Source: Manihot esculenta
Lineage: Eukaryota; Streptophyta; Magnoliopsida; Malpighiales; Euphorbiaceae
NCBI RefSeq assembly: GCF_001659605.2
Contig: NC_035171.2
Location: 27,941,825 to 28,005,824 of the forward strand
Direction of reading: 5' to 3'
Length of the DNA stretch: 64,000 nt
The translations under genes were made by a program, and so were the position numbers. Positions 50,801 to 62,661 of this stretch are shown one piece after another (the stretch's first letter is position 1; each line of letters opens with the position of its first letter). The notes beneath the pieces are model-generated. The model saw only the letters and a program-made list of their open reading frames with translations. It did no database searches and was not told the origin of the DNA.

Positions 50801-53800
50801 TTCAAACTTGGGGGCATCCAACTTTAGGTAGTCTGTCATCTTTACCTTACCCCCAACTGATGAACCAGGTTTGGGTATCTGGACATCAGGGACTATTGGC
50901 TCTGCTGGTGGAGGAGGAGGTGCAGCATTTCCTGGGTTAGGGTTTGCTGGACCTGGGTAGAAAGATGAGGGTGGAAACATGGGGTACTGTGGGTAAGGTG
51001 GGAAAAAGGGTGGATTGGGCATAAAGGTGGGATATGGGCTGCAATGAAAGAAATCCGATGTACCTCCCATCGGATACCCTGGCCCTTGTGGGTAGGGTGG
51101 ATACTGTGGTGGAATAAAGCCTGAGGCCTGAGTGCCTCCTTGGGACTCTCCCATATCCTCTTCTGACATACTCCTGCCCAAACTGCTATCTCTTCTCTGA
51201 TTACCCTCCTCAGTTTCCATCACATCCGCTGACATACCTTCATGAACCGATCTCCTCCGACCTGCATCAAAAGACCTTCTAGGGTCCCTTGATGTACCTT
51301 CTCTGCTTGTTCTACAAGATCTTGCCCTCTGCAGAGCAGGGGAATGGGCATCCATGCCCTCATTCTCTGGTGGAGCTCCAGTCAACCTAGCAGATCGACG
51401 AGTTCCTCTCATCTTGACTTCTGAAAACATAACATAACGCATAAACATTAACATCAAATGGTTCATGTGCAACACATGAACCCGCATCACATACATAGCA
51501 TATCAATAATGCACATGCATAAAATCATGGCATTTCACATCATCATACAAGACAGGACTCCACATCCTATCCTAGTGGACATGATCTCTCCTACTGTGCT
51601 TGCCCTTCTATAGCCTTTATGAGCCCGACATACTATAGGTCCGACCATGTGAACCTAGGGCTCTGATACCATTCTGTAACGACCCGAAAATCCGGACCGC
51701 TACCGGCGCTAGGATCCAGATCGGCATAAGGCCGCCGGGACCCGTAGCAAGCCTACTATGCAACCTGTACAGTCGGTATAATCCCCAAACATGAATAAAC
51801 ATTTCCATGAAACATTTAAAACTTTACCTTTAACCAGCTTGACCTATGTATGCACTATGACTGGACTCATAGAACCCCTAGGGTCAGCATACTCTATGTC
51901 AAACTCGGTCTAAAACATACATTAACATAAAAATAAAACTCATGTACAAAGGGATTATCCAACTCGGGCCAAGCACAATACTACAACTCTGAACAAATTA
52001 CATAATATCATTTTGTAAAACAACTCTTTTACATCATTACATTACATATCTTTACCTTACATCATTTCCACTATTAATCTATTACATGAATCTGACTATA
52101 GACATAACCTGCTAATCTTCTGACTATCTCTGACCCTGCAAACCTGGGGTTAGGGGAGAGGGGTGAGCTATAAAGCCCAGTGAGCGGAAACCATACTAAC
52201 AAAATATTTCATTTACAAGTATGCCATCATGGAATGCATCACATCACAAACATATCACATCAAGGATGAATTTGTCACCATTAGCCTTCTACATATTGTA
52301 ATATGTCCAACTATATCAGGGGCGATGAGGCCACACCTAGTATTCGCTTACATAACTCATATCATAACATGTCCAACTACACCAGGGGCGATTAGGCCTC
52401 ACCTAGTGTTCGCTTACATAACATAGTACCAGGGGCGACCTGGTCTTTCTATCTCATATCATACCATGGCATATCATATCATATTATCTCATCTCATACT
52501 GAGGGCTAAGGATCATCCAATATCCATCCACATCAACAACATATTATGCAATGCATCATATTCGTGGGTTCTAATGCAAAACAACCTAATACATATATCA
52601 TGGCATTTTATGATGCATGGATCATGCTCTAAAATCATTTAATTTCTTAATTTAAAACATTAGGTTTAGTTCCACTCACCTCTGGCAGACGCTGGACTGA
52701 CTCTGCAACTGCTAACACTGATGGCCTCCTCGATCCCTCGGGTCCGATCCTACACAGGTGGACTCGAATGAGGTGCCAAACACACTCTAAACAACTCATA
52801 AACAACTCCCCAAAAACCCCCTAAAACATCACTTAAACATGCATAGAAAACACTCAAGAAAAGGCTGGGAGGGCACTTTCGGCGGCACCTTCGGCGGCCG
52901 AACCCTCTCTCCAGAGACGAAAGCCAGGCACTTTCGATGGCCGAACATTACCTTCGGCGGCCGAAAGTCTGCTTTCAAGCCCAAACTCGACTTTCGGGGG
53001 CAAGGTTAGGCGGCCAATCTCTGCATCATCAGGCAGGTTCGGCGGCCGAAACCACCTTCGGCGGCCGATCCTGAGTTCATCAAGAACTCAGCCTTTGTGC
53101 ATTTCAAGCCTCCCAAACCTTCCATACACCCCAACTTCTCAAACACATGCATACATCCCTAACCATTCACAAAGGAGCTCAACCAAGCTTAAACTCCCAA
53201 AAACAACATCTAATGCATACATAGATAGTTTATGACCCACATGGGCCAAAACCATCAAAACAAACCAAACCTCACATACTCTCTCCCAATCATGCATACT
53301 CTCTCCCACATGTTCAAGGGGCTTGGAAACTAACTTAAACCCCAACACAAACATCACAAGAACATACATTATCATACATTGGGCATAAAACCCACATAAA
53401 CCCTAACGTGCATATCTACCCATAAAAACTCCCATAAACTTACTTAAAACTTCATTAAAACAGTAGAGAAGCAAGGATCTACACTTACCTCTTGAAGATC
53501 GAGGGTTGGTGTGACCCAAAGCTTGAGATATGAAGGACCCAAGCTCTACAAGTCTCCAAGCTCTCAAAACCTTGATCAAAACTTCAAAACTTCAAAACAA
53601 ATGGTAGATCTCATGAAAACTTGAAGGATGGGTAGAGAAAAACATGAAAACGACCAAAGGAGGACCAAAACTCACCTGAGCTCGAGAATGGGGAGAAAAC
53701 TCGCCCATTTTCGGTCTGAGGGGCTTTTATAGGTGGCCAGCCAAACCTCCTTCGGCGGCCTAACGTGCATGCAAAACACCCCCATGTTCGGCGGCCGAAC

Positions 53801-56800
53801 TTGAGGTTCGGCGGCCGAACCTGGTTTGTTCAAACAAGGCTTTCGGAGGCCAAAGGCACTCCCGAAGCCTTTCCATGTTCGGCGGCCGAACTTCACTTTC
53901 GGCGGCCGAACCTGGCAAACGCCTCCTTGGTTCTTTTCCTTTCAAAACTCAAATCTTTTTCATTTAAAATCATGAAATCAGTAAAAACATTTTAGAAACC
54001 ACATTTTACCCCTCTAGAAGACTCTTGCATCAACAAAATTCCATATTCCAACGGAGATTCCGCCGGAAGGTAGGGATTCCGATGCCGGAAATCTAGCCGG
54101 GTATTACAAAAAGGCTGAAAATTCCCTCACTTCTTTTAAATGAAAGAGGGTAAATAAAACACTTTCGTTGCTTTTAAACCTCTCAGACGTTCCAACCACT
54201 TTAAAGAATCCGTGCATTCTGGGCTTTCAGGCATTCTGAACTTTCGGGCTTCTGACCTTTTTAAGCCTTAGCGAGTCTTCAAGCCTCTAGGCTTTCCTTC
54301 TTGCCTTGCAAGCTTCCGAGCATCCGAGCTCCTGAGCTTCTAGACAGTTAGCTTGCCTTGACGAGCATCCGGACTCCACTAGCCCTACGAGCATCCTAGG
54401 CTCCATTAGCCCTGCAAGCATCGGCCTACTCTTGCCCTAGCGAGTCTTCAAGCTTCTGGACAATTCTCGCTCTCTAGCCTTCTTTGATCAGGCCTGCCTT
54501 ACTCAGCCCTGCTTCCATCATGCAAGTCTGCCCTTCCTTCTGATAGGTCATCCCTTCAGCAAATCACCCCGTGAACAGATCGTCACACCTCGTCATAAGT
54601 TGTTACCTCATCTTATCATTTGCCAAGCCATTTATTGGTCATCTGATCTCTCTCTATTTTTATCCAAAAGTTTCAAACTCTTTTAAAGAATTCAAGCATA
54701 AGTCCTTCAATAATCTTATTTAATTTTATCTTATTTTCAACATTAACCTTTATTACTATTTTTTTTCAAATGAGAATTCAAATAATCACTTAGCGTTTAA
54801 TTCAAATCACATGTTATTAATAATAATTTTGTTGTTTTAATAAAACTTAAGGGTGTATTTAGTTATAGAAAACACACCTATTTTCTAGAAAATATTTTCT
54901 TATTTTTTAAAAAATTAGAAAATACATTTATTTTAATTTTTTTGCTCTAATTGGAAATTTTTATTTCTAAATTTTATAAAAGAAATAAAAAATATTAAAA
55001 TGATTATTTTTCATGTTTTCTTCATTATATTAAAAAAATTAAAAAACATGATTTTCTAAAATGAAAAACACGGAACTCTGCGAACAAACAGACTTTACAT
55101 AAATAAAACATGATTTTAATAATTATATAAATTTATTTTATTTTATTTTAAATTAATGTAAAATATATGAATTTTTTTCTTTATTTTAAATTAATATAAA
55201 AAATAAGGTAGAGAGTATTATAAAAAAATAATGTTAATTTGAACATATATTCTAGTTTTTTAAATTGAAAATAATTTTTAATATTACATTAAATGAACAG
55301 ATTTTCTAGAATAAAACAAAAAAAAAAATGAAAACAAAATTGGAGATACAAAACAGAAAATTATTTTCCATAACTAAACACACCCTAATATTTTCATTTT
55401 ATATTAAAGATTACTACAATCGAAAAGTCAATAAAAAAATTATCTTTTAGCTAAAATAAATATAATTTCTTAATTTATGTGAAAAGGTGAAGTAAAACAA
55501 ATGATGGGACAGAGAGAGTACAAGACAACTCATGAGAATTGTATGAGTGTAGATCTTAGTGTCTTTATGACTCGATTAGCCATTCTCTTTATTTTCATAT
55601 GGGCCTTATTCTAGTTTCTTTAGGGGTTATTATTTCCCTAATGATTCAATACATATACTCATTATATACTATGTATTCATAATGCATCACTTTAGAAACT
55701 TTAAATATATAATAACATGTTTGTGTTTCTTAAAAGAAAAAAAAATTGAAGTAATACAATGAAGCCATTATATTTAGTTGTCTTTAATATTTATTTTACT
55801 GAAATCACTTTTATATCAGGTTGCAGATTTTTCTCTTGCTAAATTTTTGCCCAATGCTACTAATGTTAGTCATATCACCAGTATATTGAGGGGAACAAAT
55901 GTGTAAGACATACATTTTTTTTTATTTATTAATATGTTGTATAATTATTTCTTTGTTAACTATGTTGATATATGACATTGTTACTAAGTTTATTTTTTTA
56001 ATAGTTAAATAATATAATAAATTATAATTAAGTAAAAATTTTATAGTATATTTATTTTTTAAAAAATTAATTTTATTTTTTATTGCAGTTATGCAGATGC
56101 AGAACATGGTGATATCCAAAAAGTCTCTGAAAAATCTGATGTTTATTCCTTTGGTGTTGTGCTAATGGAGCTAATTAGTGGAAGAAAACTTATTGATAAA
56201 AATATTAATATTATTAATTGGGTAAGTGCAAAATCTTTTTTTTTTGTCAATTTGGAATTTTTTAAGAAAATGTAAAGTTTTTAATATTTTATTTAAAAAT
56301 ACGAGTAGTCAAATTTTTTTAAATTGATAAATAAAATATAGTTTCATTTAGTTAACATGAGCTAATAATTTAAAATATGTGGGTAAACTATATTAATATA
56401 ATTTAATTCTATCGATTTTTATTTTTCCTATATTTGCAATTAGAATAGAAAATTAAAGTATAATATTTAGATTAAAAATGGCGTTTTATTTATCAATATT
56501 TAGGCAAAGGATCAAATTACCAAAACTTTGGGTGGTGGAGACTATACAATTCTTGTTGACTCCATAAGACATAGTTATGATGAAGAGAAAACTAAAAGGA
56601 TGATTGAGGCACTTATTGATTCCAAATTGGAGAATTATGAAGAAGAGCAAGTGAAAAACATGATTTTTTGTGCTATAGCTTGCATAAATAACATTTCAAA
56701 GTTTCGTCCAACAATGGAAAAGGTAAAAAATCAGTCCCATATATATGATTAATTGAGATTCTAATGAGAGAAATTACATACATATAATCTTTTATTAACT

Positions 56801-57170
56801 TCTTATTATTGAATTGTCAAGCCAGATAATTGGGGTTCTTGAAGGGACAATTAAGCCTTCAGAAAGAATATTGGATTGGGAAGACAACAAATCCGTACCA
56901 AGTATGATATCTATTTTGATTTTGATAAATTATTTGTAACTTTGGTAGTGTTTTAATTAATTTACAATATAAAGTAATCGATTAAATCTTAGCTTTTGTT
57001 TTGATAAACTTAATTATAATTATCCTATATCATAGTTTTATCATATATAATACTTCTCTAAATAATCTTTTTTCTTTGATTTAGATAAAAATAATGGTGA
57101 TCTCCTCCAACCTATAGTGCAGAGGCTTTTTATGATTCCAGAAGATGATAATAACAATGTGGAGTTTTAA
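32900..57170 (+). CDS. PERK/RLCK-type protein kinase with lipid-anchor N-terminus (kinase 1)
   Basis: Exons: 32900-32948, 33078-33332, 33965-34396, 36242-36322, 36460-36530, 55820-55902, 56089-56221, 56504-56722, 56826-56901, 57085-57170. All phases agree: 1485 nt, 494 aa, all introns GT-AG. The start MGCGCSKR carries Gly2 for myristoylation and Cys3/Cys5 for palmitoylation. Residues 17-130 are Ser/Gln-rich with two VSQN-containing repeats and no transmembrane helix. The kinase starts near 137: GEGAFGQV at 155-162, VAIK Lys175, probable helix-C Glu202, HRDIKADN at 279-286. The DFG site reads DFS (299-301) and the APE region reads ADAE, so activity is uncertain. [16 protein letters not shown] is well kept. 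Intron 5 (36531-55819, 19.3 kb) is filled by two retrotransposons. Confidence 0.85.
33405..33535. repeat. Short direct and inverted repeats in intron 2
   Basis: ggattcatctacaagattgtagc occurs twice in a row (about 33484 and 33512; 19 of its bases repeat exactly in my reading). Just upstream, tgtaaaattatagtagggttttatatgg is followed by a near inverted copy. Confidence 0.65.
33540..33918 (+). pseudogene. 5'-truncated LINE 3' end in intron 2
   Basis: The stretch encodes [19 protein letters not shown] after an in-frame stop (about 33691-33755), which is the C-terminal hallmark of the RNase H-like domain in plant LINEs. It ends in non-coding sequence and an A run (33907-33915). Same orientation as the kinase gene. 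Confidence 0.65.
34397..36241. other. Intron 3 of kinase 1
   Basis: AT-rich, with a (TA)n run at about 35694-35711. No coding or element structure is recognised. Confidence 0.6.
36531..38985. other. 5' part of intron 5 of kinase 1, before the Copia
   Basis: AT-rich. 37480-38150 is more balanced in composition and may be an old repeat, but no protein motif or terminal structure is seen. A direct repeat of about 40 bp (ttgcatcatattttttcatt) occurs near 36928 and 36984. Confidence 0.45.
39919..40380 (-). repeat. Tandem duplication of the Copia RNase H 3' end (~236 bp)
   Basis: Copy 1 (39919-40156) and copy 2 (40157-40380) both encode the HHERTK-IDI-LHFVR segment and the ENP-ALTKTLP tail. They diverge by many substitutions, so the duplication is old. 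Confidence 0.85.
39919..44400 (-). pseudogene. Broken Copia polyprotein
   Basis: Read right to left: a gag zinc-knuckle remnant (near 43500); a protease segment [18 protein letters not shown] (about 43300-43355), in which the usual D-S-G triad reads D-L-G; GAG-pre-integrase with [17 protein letters not shown]; integrase start DYIHSDLWG to 42681; reverse transcriptase remnants with [10 protein letters not shown] (about 41370) and an active-site strand reading [11 protein letters not shown] (about 41120) instead of YVDD; tail sequence with [11 protein letters not shown]; and RNase H with [30 protein letters not shown] and [12 protein letters not shown]. Stops and frameshifts are frequent. Confidence 0.85.
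46016..47091. repeat. Repeated 13-bp palindrome in the Gypsy LTR (left copy)
   Basis: TTCGGCGGCCGAA, whose two 6-bp arms are exact reverse complements around one central base, occurs perfectly at 46016, 46071, 46114, 46134, 46219, 46968, 46988 and 47059, with several one-base variants (for example 46249, 46932, 47079). The right LTR keeps the same clusters at 52880-53065 and 53755-53915, less the sites lost with the 55-bp deletion. GC-rich islands in an AT-rich window. Confidence 0.9.
47541..49355 (-). pseudogene. Deleted and shifted Gypsy pol
   Basis: A pre-RT segment has [20 protein letters not shown] (49320-49260). RT pieces include [33 protein letters not shown] and a degraded end at 48746. 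RNase H-like sequence lies at 48150-48560 in broken frames. The integrase C-terminus [20 protein letters not shown] and [10 protein letters not shown] lies at 47541-47783. Nearly the whole integrase catalytic core between RNase H and this C-terminal piece is missing, so the copy cannot integrate by itself. Confidence 0.8.
49778..51412 (-). pseudogene. Gypsy gag with one internal stop
   Basis: Starts at [12 protein letters not shown] (51412). A Pro/Tyr-rich stretch follows (51100-50930 region), then the retrotrans-gag core: [34 protein letters not shown] and [13 protein letters not shown] at 50633-50635 is followed in the same frame by [20 protein letters not shown] and [18 protein letters not shown]. 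The zinc knuckle [15 protein letters not shown] lies near 50010-50055, preceded by a second Cys pair [12 protein letters not shown]. The single TAG sits where the family normally has an aromatic or polar residue. Apart from it the frame is open to 49778. Confidence 0.85.
54710..55819. other. 3' part of intron 5 of kinase 1
   Basis: AT-rich, no element or gene recognised. Contains a palindrome-like pair (aaaacacacctattttctag near 54890 and gaaaattattttccataac near 55350) that could mark a small decayed MITE. Confidence 0.45.
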
Positions 57171-57689
57171 ATTTTTAAGCCAACAATATTTACATATGAC
57201 GAAGTTGAAATTGCAACAGAACATTTCTCCTCAAACAACTTCCTTCAAACAAGTCGTTTTGGTCATGTATATAAGGGACAACTAAGTGGTGTAACGGTTA
57301 CAATTAAGAAATTCATGCAAGCAGATGTATTTGAGAACATTAAAGGCATTAGTTGTAGTGTTCATCATGAAAATCTCGTTAACCTAATTGGATACTGCGA
57401 TAAAGGAGGCAACAAACTGCTTGTTTATGAGTTTTTTTCCAAAGAAGAGCTCTTTGAGATCTTCTTTACATATGCTCTTTACCTTGCACCACTTAATAAA
57501 GAGGTAAATATTAAGTATAAGTTAGCATATAGTACTCGTTGTGAAATAACTATTAGTTGACTGAGTATAAAGAATACAGTCGTCCAAAGTTAGACTAAAA
57601 TAATATCTCTAGATTTTCTTCTATCTCTAGCTTTTACAGAGAAATTTGCTTTCAACCTTTTCTTTTTCTCGAATGCTTCTCCTCCTTCT

Positions 57690-59372
57690 TTGCCAGATTA
57701 GTAGGCTATTTTTTACTATATCTTAGAAGATTGTCTTTATTTCCATGTCAACCAAGTAGGTTTTTCTCTACACCTCTGAGTGAGATTATATACAACTATA
57801 TGTTCTATTTGTTTCCTATTAGAACTTCAAAGTGAAGTGATTTTAGTAAGTTGGTTGAATAGCTCATCATAATTATGATTAAAACTTTGCATGTTATCTC
57901 AGTATTGTGTTTTTTTCTTAACAGAATTGATTTTACCAGCTAAGATTGGTTTTGACACCTTTAAGGATATTGCCAGATTAGTAGGTTATTTTCTACTCTA
58001 TCTAAGAAGATTGTCTTTATTTTCATGTCAAGGAAGTGGGTTTTTCTCTACACTTCCTAGTGAGATTATATACAACTATATGTTCTATTTGTTTCCTATT
58101 AGAACTTCAAAGTGAAGTGATTTTAGTAAGTTGGTTGAATAGCTCATCATAATTATGATTCAAACTTTGCATTTTATCTCAGTATTGTGTTTTTTTCTTA
58201 ACAAAATTGATTTTGCCAGCTAAGATTGGTTTTGACATCTTTAAGGATATTGCCAAATTAGTAGGCTATTTCTACTCTATCTAAGAAGATTGTCTTTATT
58301 TCCATGTCAAGGAAGTGGGTTTTTATCTACACCTCCGAGTGAGATTATATACAACTATATATTCTATTTGTTTCCTATTAGAACTTCAAAGTGAAATTAT
58401 TTTAGTAAGTTGGTTGAATAGCTCATCATAATTATGATTGAAACTTTGCATGTTATCTCAATATTGTGTTTTTTTCTTAACAAAATTGATTTTGCCAGCT
58501 AAGATTGGTTTTGACATCTTTAAAGATATTGCCATATTAGTAGGCTATTTTCTACTCTATCTAAGAAGATTATTTTTATTTCCATGTCAAGGAAGTAGGT
58601 TTTTCTCTACACCTCCGAGTGAGATTATATACAACTATATGTTCTATTTGTTTCCTATTAGAACTTCAAAGTGAAGTGATTTTAGTAAGTTGGTTGAATA
58701 GCTCATCATAATTATGATTGAAACTTTGTATGTTATCTTAGTATTGTGTTTTTTTTCTTAACAAAATTGATTTTGCCAGCTAAGATTGGTTTTGACACAT
58801 TTAAGGATATTGCCAGATTAGTAGGCTATTTTCTACTCTATCTAAGAAAATTGTCTTTATTTCCATGTCAAGGAAGTGAGTTTTTCTCTATACCTCCGAG
58901 TGAGATTATATACAACTATATGTTCTATTTGTTTCCTATTAGAACTTCAAAGTGAAGTGATTTTAGTAAGTTGGTTGAATAGCTCATCATAATTATGATT
59001 GAAACTTTGCATGTTATCTCAGTATTGTGTTTTTTTCTTAACAAAATTGATTTTGCCAGCTAAGATTGGTTTTGACATCTTTAAGGATATTGCCATATTA
59101 GTAAGCTATTTTCTACTCTATCTAAGAAGATTGTCTTTATTTCCATGTCAAGAAAGTGGGTTTTTATCTACACCTCCGAGTGAGATTATATACAACTATA
59201 TATTCTATTTATTTCCTATTAAAACTTCAAAGTGAAATGATTTTACTAAGTTGGTTGAATAGCTCATCATAATTATGATTGAAACTTTGCATGTTATCTC
59301 AGTATTGTGTTTTTTTCTTAACAAAATTGATTTTGCCAGCTAAGATTGGTTTTGACACCTTTAAAGACATTC
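57690..59372. repeat. ~280-bp tandem array, about six copies
   Basis: The block gtgttttttTcttaac recurs at about 57907, 58187, 58467, 58747, 59027 and 59307. Each unit includes ttttgccagctaagattggt, ttctactctatctaagaag, gagtgagattatatacaac and agctcatcataattatgatt. The first and last units are partial. It lies in the kinase 2 intron after 57503. Most units share an open frame of 69-78 codons, but one unit lost a T and its frame, and there is no sign that it encodes a protein. Confidence 0.95.
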
Positions 59373-59519
59373 ATGGGTACTGGTTTGGCACCTTGTCTCT
59401 TAAAACTTATAAGAGACTGAAAAAAGTTAAGAGTTTTTTCTTTTTCCCTCCTAAGCTTGTTCTAGGCCTTTTCTCCATGCTTTCTTATTTAGTAATTGTA
59501 AAACGAAGTTAGTAGTAAA

Positions 59520-60084
59520 AGTCTTATCTTAAGGTAACATTACAATTTTAGCCTTTGTTAATATAAGATTCTTCTTGTTTGGTGGTTATTATATTATGAA
59601 TATCATTGTCATGGAAGGACGACACTATAATATATATTAATGAAGTCTTCCATAATGGGCCAATTCGAGCAGTCTAGGGTTTCTTCTATTTAAGCCTGTG
59701 TGAGACTACGGTCTATTCGTGTGAGCCTATGTTCTATTCCTTTTGAGCTGAGAGTTGTGGCTTAGTAAAGTAATTTATTTTAAACTTTTAAACCTGAGTT
59801 ATGTACTTTATTTTTCTATTTAATGACTTTATATTTTTAACAAAAATATATGTATACACACATATGCACATATATACACTTGGAATATTTAATATTCATC
59901 CATTGATTTCTTGTTATGCTTTTAATGCAGGCAATTTACTATTTTTTTCATAGATAATTAATTTACAAATTTATTCTATTTCTATTTTACATTTTAGCTT
60001 CAACATTTAACTTCATTTTAGGTCCACATTTATCATCCCAGCAATAATAATATTATTATAGTATAGAAATTTTGTCTTATAAAG
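59520..60084. other. Rest of the kinase 2 first intron
   Basis: AT-rich with a tatatgtatacacacatatgcacat simple stretch (about 59847-59878). No gene seen. Confidence 0.5.
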
Positions 60085-60361
60085 ATGGATTGCATGCTAG
60101 AAAATGAGAGATCAAGTCTGGATTGGCAAAAAAGAGTGCAAATCGACTTAAGCACAGATAGAGGATTGGAAAAACTGCAATGTAAGTATCGACTTAATTC
60201 GTATTCTCCAGACCTTGATTGATTGTTTTATTTAAAATGGTATTTATTGTATGAGTTTTCACCTTTCATTTGTGATATATATTATTTTCAGATATTCTAT
60301 TGAATATATAGGAGGATCTCAATGGTGATAATATTTTTCTTAGTAATAATTTTAAACCAAA

Positions 60362-61143
60362 TATATTACTACACACTGAATCTTTCTTATATGATCATGA
60401 CTATAGATCTTTCTACAAATTTGTATGATTTCATGTTATGTTCATGAAAATTTTTTAAGTTTTATATGATATACGCATAAAATTCAAGCATCCAGTAACA
60501 TCGAATTAACTTATTAATTGATAGGCAATTATATTTTTAATTATAATAAAATATATATAAATTTTTTAAAAAGTTGAGAAAATACACTAGGGATAAATTA
60601 AGGATTGAGTTGGCTTCAATACCATATTAAGAAAATAGATCAACTTATACATAGGACAATATAAAAAGAGGTGGTCTAAGTTTTTATAAATCTCGGTATA
60701 ATAATTTATTTATATGTGTAATTTACATAAAAACTCAATTATTTTGAACTTTTGAAGGCTTTTTTAAAATTAGTTATTCTTTAATTTAAGATATCAATAT
60801 TTTGAAACTATTTAAGTAAAATTTGTTATATTTTTGCTTATAAAATGAAAACAATTTTATCTTTGATGTTAAATTATACAATACAACAAAGTTATTTGGC
60901 CATTGTTCTCCGGTTCGCAAAGTATAAACATGCTGGTTTTTTCTCAAATTCTGCTATTTCTTTCATCCAGCAGGTAAATATGAATATGTTATTCGTTAAC
61001 TGAGTTTGAAATTATGTCATATCTAAGAACATGGTATACTTAATATATTAGGATGAAAAAGCATATATCATACTTTATTGCACCTTACAAAATATTTGTT
61101 GAACAAATTCTGATATTTCAATATTTTTCATCTCCAACTGCAG
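60362..61143. other. Kinase 2 intronic sequence
   Basis: AT-rich, no recognisable exon. The expected activation-loop exon could not be found here. Confidence 0.45.
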
Positions 61144-61270
61144 TTCTACAAATTCTGAATATACCAAGGCTGATGTTTATTCCTTTGGAGTAATTCTTTT
61201 GGAGTTGATTACCATTCAACAACCTGTTGATGATAGAAGTTCCAATGGTCACAATGATATAGTTAACCAG

Positions 61271-62024
61271 GTATATATTTATTTCTCAATTCATACAATA
61301 TAGAAGTAATATAATACTGTATAAAAATTTTAGGCATAATATTTTTTGAATTAGTGATGAGTATTGGGAATAAAATTGAGAGACATCAAAAGGATTTTCT
61401 TTTTTCCAAAGATCAATTTATTGTAAATTTATGGAACAATAATCCACTTTTTAAGGGTTTTTTTTTTAAACTTCAAAGTAAGAAAATGTCAAATATGGAT
61501 ATACTATTTCTTATTAGTCTATTAAACACTTAAACTAAAATTGTAATCTATTGAACACCTAAATTTATAAAAATTATAATAATTAAACACAAATTTATTA
61601 TATCATTAAAGATCTGTAAGTAGAAATCAGAAATAGTTCGAGTTATTGTTAACTATGTAAGAAATTTTGTTAATTAAACTCTAAATCTTCATAAAATAAT
61701 GATATAATACTCAACTAATTTTATTAATTTATAAAAAAATATAACGTAGTTAGTAAAATTTAGAGTACAAACATCAATATATTTTACCAATTTTATTTTT
61801 TTCTAATAAATTATCAATGATATAACTAATTTATATTTAGTTGTTATAATCTTTATAAATTTAAGTGTTGAATATATTTTAATTTTTTAGTTTAGGTATA
61901 TAGTAGGTTAATTCAATTAGTATGGAGGTATAAGTACATATTAGGCCTTAAAAACTTTATTCTCTTTCATTTATAAATTTTCTATATAACTTGTCTTATT
62001 TTATATTTATCTTTGAAAATTCAG
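61271..62024. other. Kinase 2 intronic sequence
   Basis: AT-rich, no coding or element structure seen. Confidence 0.5.
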
Positions 62025-62185
62025 GCTGCCTCTTTAATTAAAAATGCATTGGATATCGGCAAATACGATGATTTTATTGATTCTAACTTACAAAATTCCT
62101 ATACAAAAAACAAATAGTTCGAATGCTATATTCTGGTGCAGATTGTGTGTATAAACCTTCAGAGCTTCGTCCACAAATTGGCCAG

Positions 62186-62661
62186 GTAAATCTACAAGAA
62201 CCAGATATTATGTTTTTCATTTCAGGTCATTGTATCAATTAGATTAATTTTCATAAGAATATAATTATGGTACTACAACTTAGAAAAAGAAAATCAATAA
62301 GGAATCCTAACGAGCTAATAATTTTAAGAAATATTAATCTTTAGTTCTTGCAGTTTATTGAACCTAAATAATTGGTTCTTCTTTTTCTTTAAAAAAAGTA
62401 CAGTTCTATAATTTTCAACTTATTAACTATATAATTAGTCCCTTTATTTATTTAAGTCCTTAGTAACGTGTGAAATAAAATAAAGATCTATTTGATATTA
62501 TTGTTGGAATAGCTATTGAGAAAAAAAATACTATCTTAAATATATTAGTAGAAGTATACTAAATAATGTAGGTGTGAAATAAAGGGATTAAATAGTCATT
62601 TTTCTTAATTTTCAGTTTAGTATAAGTTAATCATTCTATTATTTTTGTATATGTTATGTAG
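62186..62661. other. Kinase 2 last intron
   Basis: AT-rich, no coding or element structure seen. Confidence 0.5.

Larger units (their letters stand above)
44800..54108 (-). mobile_element. Young Gypsy (Tekay-like chromovirus) retrotransposon inside the Copia LTR
   Basis: LTRs are 44800-47289 and 51675-54108 (2490 and 2434 bp), TG...CA on both strands, flanked by the 5-bp duplication AAAAG (44795-44799 and 54109-54113). On the minus strand the primer-binding site tggtatcagagccc is at 51658-51671 and the polypurine tract aaaggggggaagaa at 47290-47303. The LTRs differ by roughly 15 substitutions by eye plus one 55-bp deletion in the right copy, so the insertion is recent. The interior is only 4.4 kb, short for this clade, because pol is heavily deleted. 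Confidence 0.95.
38986..54709 (-). mobile_element. Old Copia LTR retrotransposon in intron 5, split by a Gypsy element
   Basis: The 3' LTR (left) is 38986-39867. The 5' LTR (right) begins at 44452 and ends at 54709, interrupted by the Gypsy insertion. The 5-bp target duplication ATAAT is at 38981-38985 and 54710-54714. A primer-binding site complementary to tRNA-iMet lies at 44438-44449, directly beside the right LTR. The coding strand is minus, opposite to the host gene. The LTRs share blocks (tttttcatacccaaaac, gggatgtctnctccttaaat, ccttgcaagcttccgagcatccgagctcctgagcttct in pieces) but differ in many bases and indels, showing an old insertion. Confidence 0.95.

Noticed and set aside
58438..59235. 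Series of 69-78-codon open frames repeated every 280 bp
   Set aside because: They are copies of one tandem unit in an intron, one unit is frameshifted, and there is no known domain.
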